Assembly: GCA_019022495.1 (NCBI GenBank)
Contig: JAFEKR010000015.1
Location: 310,001 to 374,000, forward strand
Direction: 5' to 3'
DNA: 64,000 nt
Source of the DNA: Epichloe hybrida
Lineage: Eukaryota; Ascomycota; Sordariomycetes; Hypocreales; Clavicipitaceae
The translations under genes and the position numbers were made by a program. Position 1 is the first letter of the stretch. Each line of letters starts with the position of its first letter. The notes under the pieces were generated by a model, which searched no databases, was not told the DNA's origin, and saw only the letters and a list, made by a program, of their open reading frames with translations. This document shows, one piece after another, positions 56,305 through 64,000 of the stretch.

Positions 56305-57749
56305 TTATTTGCCGCCGAGGCTGGGGAAGGCGGACTCATCCTTGGTGTTGATGGGAGCGGCACCACCGCGTCCGCCGCGGAAGTTGTTGCCTCCACGGCC
56401 GCGATCGCCGCCACGCTCACCACCGCGTCCACCACGTCCGCCGCGTCCGCCGCGGCTGCTTCCACGAGAGCGCTCAGCTTCAACGTAGCGAGGGTCGAAG
56501 TCGAGCGTCTGCTTGACCTTGCGCTCACGCTCACGCTGCTTCTTGCCGTAGCTGCCAGAGATGAACTCCTCGTCCTCGTTCTTCTCGAGAGCCTTGGCAT
56601 TGGCCCATTTCTTGTCGAGCTTGCTACCCTCGTTGGCCCCACGGACCTTGAAGCCGCTCTCGAGGGCGAGTTTCTTCTCGGCCTGCTGGGCGAGGTAGTC
56701 GACGTAAGAGACGCTCTTGTCCTCGGGTTCAGTTGGCTCCTCGCCGGCGCCATCCTCAGCGAGGGCTTCCTTCCTCTCAGATCGAGCAATAGCCTCGCCA
56801 GCCTGCTCGTCCTTTAACTCAGCTTCGCCCTCGACGGCACCCCATGACTGGGCAGCCTGCTTCTCGGAACCACTACATCGAGCATTCGTCAGTTTACATG
56901 TTGATGAAAAGACGGTGAGTGCCGTGTGACAGATGGGATGTGGGACTGAGCATACCCGTGAGCGCCGGATCGAGTGGTGTGGCGGTCCTCGCCCTCACGA
57001 GGCCGGCGAGAGCCACGGCCTGCCGAGTGACTTGTTAATATTTGCCAATTACGTCCCAAAATCTCTGGCCAAGTAGCCGACAAGAAGGAGATGGTCATCG
57101 GACCGACTCAAGAATGGAGACTCACTACCACGGACACGAGCACCTTGACCACCACGGGGACCATCTCTAGGGGCCTCTTCAGTGGAGCGAGCGTGGTTGT
57201 GGTCGCTACCGGCACCACGGTCGCGGAAAGCTGTTGACGAAATCCATCAGCGTCTCGCCCTCCGAACGATAAGAGTTTGAGGCCTCTCGAAGCGATTTGA
57301 TCGCATGTAGATCGGACCTACCAGCCTCATTTCCGCGGGGACCTCCGCGGCGGTTACCAGTGCCGCGAGTGGGAGCAGCGGGAGCCTGGGGCTCAGCAGT
57401 GCGCTTGGTGGTGCGTGTGGCAGCCTTGTCGACGGTCTTAACGGGGGCAATGGGCTTGTCCTCGCCGTCGTCGTCGTTGCCTGTTGACATGGTGTCGCGT
57501 TAGTCAAGATGATGGCTTCTTGAGCTTGGCTTAACTCGCGAGCAAGACATCTCAGCCATGATGCATCCAAGGACGGCCAAGGGAGCTTTCTATTCGAACG
57601 CGAAGGATTGGGCAATGTCTGTCCATACCGAAGTAGGCGAAACGGTTCTACAGCATCGGACAGTCAGCTCTGCAGTCACTGTAAAGGTGAAGGGCAATGG
57701 CCAGAGACGACGAGAGCAATCATCATACCTGAGAAGCGACCTGGGACAT
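56305..57749 (-). CDS. Stm1 / SERBP1-like ribosome- and RNA-binding protein
   Basis: Six exons: 57749-57729, 57647-57629, 57480-57322, 57230-57126, 57019-56956 and 56872-56305. All introns have GT..AG ends and phases agree; the product has 311 residues. It opens MSQVASQNRFAYFGNDDDGED, the short motif seen in fungal Stm1 proteins, then a basic, Gly/Arg-rich half with RRPREGEDRHTTRSGAHGG, the HABP4/SERBP1 signature. An acidic helical part (EPEDKSVSYVDYLAQQAEKK) and RGG repeats (RGGRGGRGGRGG) follow, ending SAFPSLGGK. Yeast Stm1 and human SERBP1 occupy the mRNA channel of idle 80S ribosomes and preserve them in stress; they also bind G-quadruplexes. A long frame in another register over the last exon is a shadow. 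Confidence 0.9.
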
Positions 57750-58290
57750 CTTGATGGCCTTTGGTCGGCTACTTTGCAATTGTCGGTGTCGGCGGTCGGG
57801 TGCTACTTGTGGAGGAAGGGGGAGGTGCTTAAGATGGCATGACCTCGGGGAGGATTAAGCGCGCAAAAGTCTCTTCGGGGGGTGCGAGGTGATGAGGCGC
57901 CGGCAAAAAAAGAGTCAGTCAGCAGCTGTGGACTGTGTGCGGACGCGAGTGTGGTTTGATGGCGGTGGGAAGAAACTGCACGATCCGCTCTGTCCTGGGG
58001 TCGCTCTACTTGTTGGGGTGCACACTGCAGACCCAGACGGCCAGAACTTAGCAGCGGCCTCGGTGGCTGTACGTATGTATGTAGCTGCTGGCCTGGCTGG
58101 CCCACCTTTTCGCTTAATTCCGTAATTTTTTGTGGTGGATTCTGTTATTAGGGCTCCGCGCCGGCATCTGTTAGCCGCGCGCAGCCCTTGTCTGTGTGTG
58201 GCACTATTAGCAGGCCATGCCCGGAGCAAGCCACACCAGCACAACATCCAGCCCACAGTTCAGCCGACAGTGAAACAAACACCGTGAAAC
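57750..58290. other. Intergenic region before the AT-rich block
   Basis: The upstream region of the Stm1-like gene with normal GC. No gene is seen. Base composition changes sharply just to the right, at about 58370. Confidence 0.6.
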
Positions 58291-58523
58291 TGTTGGACCG
58301 AGCAGCTAGGATCAGAAATGAAGGTCTGGATTGAGTTGCCTGACCCTATAAGAGGGCGCGGACTACGGTTTAAATAACTAAGTACCTATACCATAGGGTA
58401 TGTAATTTACCTATATAAACTATACTATATATTTACTAAAGGTCTAGAAAAATAACTAGTTAGGTAGGTCCTAGTATCTAAGTTACCTATATGCGATTAA
58501 GCGCTTACAGCAGGATTCTAACA
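58291..58523 (-). repeat. Candidate 3' LTR of the degenerate Copia element
   Basis: Starts TGTTGGA and ends TCTAACA, near-inverted ends typical of LTRs. Read on the minus strand it is directly preceded by a purine-rich tract (CCTAGGGGGATG, plus 58524-58535), where a polypurine tract should be. The first 80 bases have normal GC, the remainder is AT-rich. No matching second copy was found. Confidence 0.5.
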
Positions 58524-61500
58524 CATCCCCCTAGGAGGCCTGTAATTAAGGCATTCTATAATAATTTAATTAAATTAATCTCTATAATAATCTAATTATT
58601 ATTAATTATAGCAGGGTCTTCTAGTAATTCCTACTCTTTTAGGTTAGTACTAAGTATTTAATCTAGTAACTATATAAGCCCTAGTGCCTATCTAAAATCT
58701 ATAAATACTTTTCCTATTAGTAGCTTTATAAGGCTATTAGTAATTATCTCTTTTATTATCTTCTAGGTAATATTAAAGGTTCCCTTTATAACCTCTTAAT
58801 AAAGCTAGTAATAATAAATATTAACGTAGTGTAGTTACGTTATAAGCTTAATAAATTCTTCCTTAAGAAGATAAATTATCTATATATTATTACATTTAAT
58901 CTTAAGGGTATTATCTCTAAGATATAATCTAACTTCCTAATACAATTATTTAAAGGTAATTAGCTCTTTACTATAATATAATAGCACTAGGAGCTCTGCT
59001 TCTATAAAAGAGGTTATTATAGTCTCTTATCTTCTTACTTTAAAGAGTATAGGACCTTTAAAAAGCTTTATAACATAACCCTATAAGCTCCTTCTTATAA
59101 CTAGATTATTAGTAAAGGAAGTATTACTATATGCTTTAAGTTTAGGGTTATTACTATTAAATTTAATTAAGAGATCTCCTTATATATAACTATACTTTAG
59201 AGCCTTTTTTATAGCTTCTATATGCTAAGGTCCTAGGTATTAAAGGTGCTATAATAGTTATAATACTACGAAGGTAATGTCTAGTTATATAATAATTATA
59301 GGATATAGTAAAGTACTAACTAGGGATTAATATCTCTTTAAATCCTTTAGATTAATATTACCTTTAAAGGGATTAAGTAAAATAGTAGTTATTAGTGCTA
59401 TTAGCTTCTATTCTAGGACTTTAATATTAAATTTAATTATAGCTTTATTCTAATAGGACTTCTAATTAAGCTATAATTATTAATTTTTGTAATCTCTAAT
59501 AATTTTAACCCCTAAGAACTATTATAATTTACTAAGGTCCTTAATATTATACCTCTTAAAGAGTCTCTCTCTAAATTCCTTATAAAGAGCTAACTTTCCC
59601 TTTATAAATAAGGCTATAAGGTTATTAATATAAAAGAAGATAATTAATCTATCCTTAATAAACATATAAATATCTTTAAAGATTTATATAAATCCTTTAC
59701 TTACTAACTATTTAATTAATTCCTTTATCTAAAGAAGGGAAGCTTTATATAGCTTATAAATAGCGCTTAAGAGCTTTAAGTAAGCTTATTTATCCCTATA
59801 ACCTAGTGGTATCTTATAATATATCTCTTTATTTAGCTTTAAGTTTAGAAAAGCTATAATAAAATTATACTAATAAGCTTTAAGGTTAAAGTAGTATAGA
59901 ATTACTATAAGGAGCTTAAATATAATGCTTACTAATATAGTAGCTCTTATAGAAAGGTTCCCTTTTGCTTACTAATTCCTAAGTATATATAATTAAGCCT
60001 TATGCCTTATAAGGTAGCCTAATTAATCTAATTTATAGGCAAATACCTAAGTAAGTCCTAAGATCTTAATATATAAAGGGACTTCTAATTTACTAACTTT
60101 AATAGTAACCTTATTATTAATAACTTTATTATACTCTTTATCTCTTACTTTAATAAATACCTTTTCCTTAGGGTGCCTAGCTAAATAATTATAATAAGTA
60201 AGAAGTAAAGGAAGTCTTAATATATAAGGCTTTTCTTTACTCTTAGCTCCTAGGGTAAAGGTAGTAGTAAAAGCTTTAAGGAGGTTGTCTTTATTAATAT
60301 TAGGAATATCTAGATCTTTATCTTTGTAATCTATTTTAGAAGGATTTAATAGACTATTAATATTTATTAGTTTGTGATCTGAAAAATCAGGTTAATAGCT
60401 AGGTGAATTCAGAGGAGTTAGGAGAGTTAATTCCTAAGTTCCTTTTCCCTTTTCTTTATTATTTAGTTAATTATAATTATGTTAATCTTCTTACTAATAG
60501 ATTAGAGGAAGGGAGTCTTGTGCCTATAGGTGCCCTATATCTTAAGGATGTCCTATATCTATATTATTAACCTTAAAGTCTTCTATAAGCTCTTAAAGGA
60601 GGTGTTTTTAGGCTCTTTTTCCTTAATTAAAAGGTTCTTTTCTTAAGCGTAGAAGATTAACTTATTAAAGGTAATATAGCTTAATAAGAACTAATAATTC
60701 CTCTGTATTATTAGTACCTAAATTAGATATTAGGTAAAAGAGATATAACTAGCTAGATAACTAATGTAAGCTCTTTGTGATAGCTTTGGACCTGTCTTCC
60801 TAAGCCTATTCTATGTTATTATAAAAGCTTTATAACTAAAAGCTTAAAGATAATTTAATAAAGCTTCTAGCTTCTCTAGTAAATAGTTTTATTAAAGCTT
60901 ATTCTTTTATAGCTATTTATTTAAAGCTTAATATAGTAAAAGCTAATCTAGAGACTTTCTAGGCGTGTGATTAAGGATATAAATAGCTGCTTCTATAGCT
61001 ATAGGCTAAAGATTCTTTAGAAAGCTTGCTTAGGTTATTAGAGTTATTATAACTCTTATTATTACCCCCCTAGACTACTTAGTATGCCTATTTTAATATG
61101 GATAAGCTAGGCTAGACTTTCTAATAATAATGCCTTTATTAGTAACCTTTACCTCTTGCTTCTTAGTCTAGAAGGTAGTTTCCCTATTAGTAATAATAAC
61201 TATAATATGAATTCTAAAGGTCCTTATGTAGCGCGCTTCTAATTAATTAAAGCAAGATATAATTTTAGTCTTTATTAGAATTATAAAGATATATTAGAGG
61301 CCTATTGCTCTATAAGTAAAGAGAGTAATATAATAATCCTTATTATAGCCCTATGATTAAGCAAAGAGGTTATAGGTTATAACCTAGAGAGGTCCTAAGG
61401 GTAAGGAATCTATCTGTAGAACTTACAATATTTGCCTCTATGCCTTAGTAGTATAGCAAATCTTGCATTTACCCTTACTACGCTCTTTTATTAGTATATT

Positions 61501-62447
61501 AACCTTTTAAAGCACTTAATCCATTATATCTTTACCTAAATAAGCTATTCTTGCGTGCTAAAGGTTTGCTTTTGTGGCTATTAGGGGTTTTAGGTTATAA
61601 GAGTCCCTTCTAATAGCAAAAGCCTTATTAAGGCTATTCCCTTTAATATATAGTTAAGTACTAAGGGTTATAGTTAAAAAGATCTTATAATTACCTCTTA
61701 CTAGATTTATAATAATCCCTATAAGATTATCTTACCTTATGCCTTTTATTATAAGTAACTAAAGTAATATAAGGTTTGTAAAGAAGGTTAGTTAATACTA
61801 CGCGTTTAATAACATAAGAGTCTAGCTATTTATTAATTTAATCTAGGCTATGCTAACGCCGTGAGCCTTAGTGACTTCGTACCTGGCTTGGATACTTGGT
61901 TAATTGCCGTAATCTAGGTTAATAAACTAGTGTTTATTATTAAAGATATGTACTAAAGTACTGCTATTAAGTATTACTTGTGATTACCCTTGGGTATAAA
62001 AGGCTTCTAAAGATAGCTCTGTAGTAATAAAGGTAGTATTACCCTCTAGCTTGCTTTCCTTTACTTCCTTTTTGTTATACTCTTTAAGCTATGTGTTATA
62101 GGCCTTTTTAATATTATTAGATTATTAATTTATTACTTCTTTTGCCTTTTTTAATTAATCTTCCTTAATAGTCTAATTCTTAGGTAGGTAAAGCGTTTAA
62201 TAGTTCTTCTAAGAGTCCTTTAACTTCTTAGCCTTATACTTATTATAATAAATATAAAGTAGCTTTTTATCTCTCTTATTAAGATCTTCTTTAGTCTAAC
62301 TATTAAGAGTTAGCTTTACTCTAAAAGATTCTCCGGATTTACTTTAAGACCTTCCCTAGGCTTTAATTAGATACCTAATTCTTATAATTATAGAGTAGAA
62401 ATTAAGGGTTTTACCCTTAATCTTAGTAGTAAAGATTAGTAAATTAA
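58291..62447 (-). mobile_element. Degenerate Copia-type LTR retrotransposon, RIP-mutated
   Basis: About 4.1 kb of AT-rich DNA in which no frame of 60 codons survives on either strand. On the minus strand, at 59621-59632, the codons read Tyr-Ile-Asn-Asn inside IIFFYINNLIALF. This matches the Copia reverse-transcriptase box FFYVDDLIALF after C-to-T change on the opposite strand, as RIP makes. Upstream on that strand, at 61456-61467, CKIC followed by Lys fits the paired-Cys pre-integrase region, and a Lys/Tyr-rich gag-like stretch lies near 62150-62330. Gene order gag, pre-integrase, RT is correct for a minus-oriented Copia element. The 5' LTR is missing or unrecognisable. Confidence 0.72.
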
Positions 62448-64000
62448 TGTTAGAACAAAGGTGATATCAATCGCGCGTCGCAGCCGCAATTACCCGGCAA
62501 AAGCTTAGGCCGCGCGCGAACCCCACACGTGACCTACAACCTAGTACGTTAATTAGCTAGGAAATGTAGGGACACAAACGCGTAACCCCTTTTCCCTTTA
62601 TATATTATAACTTCTAGCTTTTTACCTCTCTTTTTAAATAACTTAATTAATTATAATAACAGACAACGTAGCCTAGAATAGATAATTAATAATAATACTA
62701 TTCTTTAGGCTTATAACTATATTACACATTAAATTCAATACCTTATGAATCTAACACTAATTAGTGGTTACCTTCACAGGTAACCACGTAGTCTTTAAAC
62801 ACCGCAAATTAGTAAGGTTAATTAGAAAAGGCAGCTTATCTAATAATAACTTGCCTTATAAAATAGAAGAGCTACGTTTAATAATAAGTTATACTAATAG
62901 AAAGGTATAATATAGCTCTCTTCTTACTTTAGTATTAATATCTATATTTATATAGACTCTAAAACAATAAAGAAAGGTTTAACGCTAGTAGCTAAGCTAT
63001 CCCCTTATCTTTCTTTATTATACATTCTATCACGTATTTAAAGTTAATCACCTTGCCTCGCAATCCTTTACATCTAAAACACGTTACATTATTATAGTTA
63101 TATTTTTTTCTTATATCACAAGATCTACCTCCCTTAATTAATTATAATATTAAATACACCTAGACCATCTAGGACCTCTAGTTAATTTAGAGTTTCTAGC
63201 AAGACTAATAGCTATAATAATACTATAAAAGGCATTAAAACAAAAGATAGTAATAAATACCTTAACAAAGGAAAAACCCCTGCCTACACTAACCTATACC
63301 CTTACATCTCTATAAGGCTTTAATAACACATCACAAAAGAACTACTCTAACAAATAGAAAGTTCTAAATATAAAGAGATAATAATACCTAAGGAAATTAG
63401 TCTTTATATCCTTATAAAGACTAAATAATATAAGGAGTAAGGATTATTTAGAAAAACACTATTCTCTAAATTTAGCAATAAATTTTATAAATAGTTAAGG
63501 GATAAGTTTATAAAAGGGAGAGACCTTTTATAAAATAGACTTTAAGACTATCTTCTTTATAATAAAGTGTATATAACTATTAGAAGAGGTATAAAGATAG
63601 TAAATAACCTTAAAGAAGTAGTAAACTAAGAAGAATTTAGATTTTAAACTCTTAAAGAAATTAAAGAGACTAGGAAAAAGTACATAGGCTTCTAAAAAAA
63701 CCTATAAAATAAAGAGTTCTTCTATAATCTACTAGATAATAGTAATATTAGAACTAGATAACTTACCCTATTACCTTATTTATTAGTATAATTACTATTA
63801 AAAGGATTAATAAGCTAGACTCCCCTAAGAAGACTAAGTTAATCCCCTCTAGGAAGGCCTAGCTAATCTCCCCTAGGAAGGTTAATTAACCTAGAGTTAA
63901 GACTACTTAAGGATACTATTTATAAGTATTTATAAGTAACTCCCTTACCTATACCTTTACTAAAGGTAAGTTAGTAGTATTACCCTAGTAACACTACTAA
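62448..64000. mobile_element. Second AT-rich degenerate repeat, running off the window
   Basis: Begins TGTTAGAAC at 62448. A further TCTAACA end lies at 62750-62756, so 62448-62756 could be an LTR of another element lying in plus orientation. The first 140 bases contain a GC-normal island (CGCGCGTCGCAGCCG). After 62760 the sequence is Lys/Asn-rich in translation, stop-riddled and AT-rich. It is probably gag of a RIP-damaged element, but no motif is conclusive. Confidence 0.4.

Noticed and set aside
56100..56789. 229-codon minus-strand frame rich in Ala, Ser and Arg
   Set aside because: It is another register of the last exon of the Stm1-like gene; the true register has RGG repeats and the SERBP1 signature.
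58291..62756. Complete Copia element with two matched LTRs
   Set aside because: The two LTR-like segments do not align beyond their termini and no target duplication is visible.

Overview
The window is nuclear DNA of a filamentous ascomycete, most likely a Sordariomycete close to the Hypocreales. The evidence is short introns (about 50-140 bp) with GTRNGT donors and CTRAC-type branch points, compact genes with GC-rich codons, and a gene set typical of that group. It also has an AT-rich, stop-riddled retroelement graveyard of the kind left by repeat-induced point mutation (RIP). No bacterial operon, rRNA, tRNA or CRISPR was found.

Left part (1-24 kb): the 3' part of a glutamine-rich gene, probably Mediator tail subunit 15 (+); a small IFI6/IFI27-like membrane protein (-); the mitochondrial nuclease NUC1/EndoG (-); a secreted, probably GPI-anchored histidine-rich protein with three CxPHxDHWHC motifs (-), divergent from a ZIP-family zinc transporter of the Zrt3 type (+); transcription factor IIIA (-), divergent from the shared RNA polymerase subunit RPB6 (+); a small secreted eight-cysteine protein (+); S-formylglutathione hydrolase (+); the polarity protein Afi1/MesA (-); and a myosin regulatory light chain (+).

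Middle part (24-40 kb): a TPR plus J-domain co-chaperone like DNAJC7 (+); Mediator subunit 10 (-); a GPI-anchored adhesin-like protein with a regular 168-bp repeat (-); an MFS transporter (-); the INO80 subunit Arp8 (-); and a proline-rich protein of unknown function (+).

Right part (40-64 kb): a gene-poor stretch of about 7 kb with one low-GC orphan reading frame; a Rua1-type transcription regulator (+); a PHD-finger protein (+); a six-exon Stm1/SERBP1-like ribosome-associated protein (-). From about 58.3 kb to the end lies AT-rich sequence with no reading frame of useful length. It contains a reverse-oriented Copia-type pol relic whose reverse-transcriptase box reads YINN where the family has YVDD, which is what RIP would produce.

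Most genes are unlinked housekeeping genes, not a pathway. Two neighbourhoods make functional sense. The histidine-rich secreted protein and the ZIP transporter could both serve zinc handling. TFIIIA and RPB6 share a 405-bp divergent promoter and both act in RNA polymerase III transcription. Exon junctions were read by eye from splice consensus, frame and family fit, and no transcript data were available.
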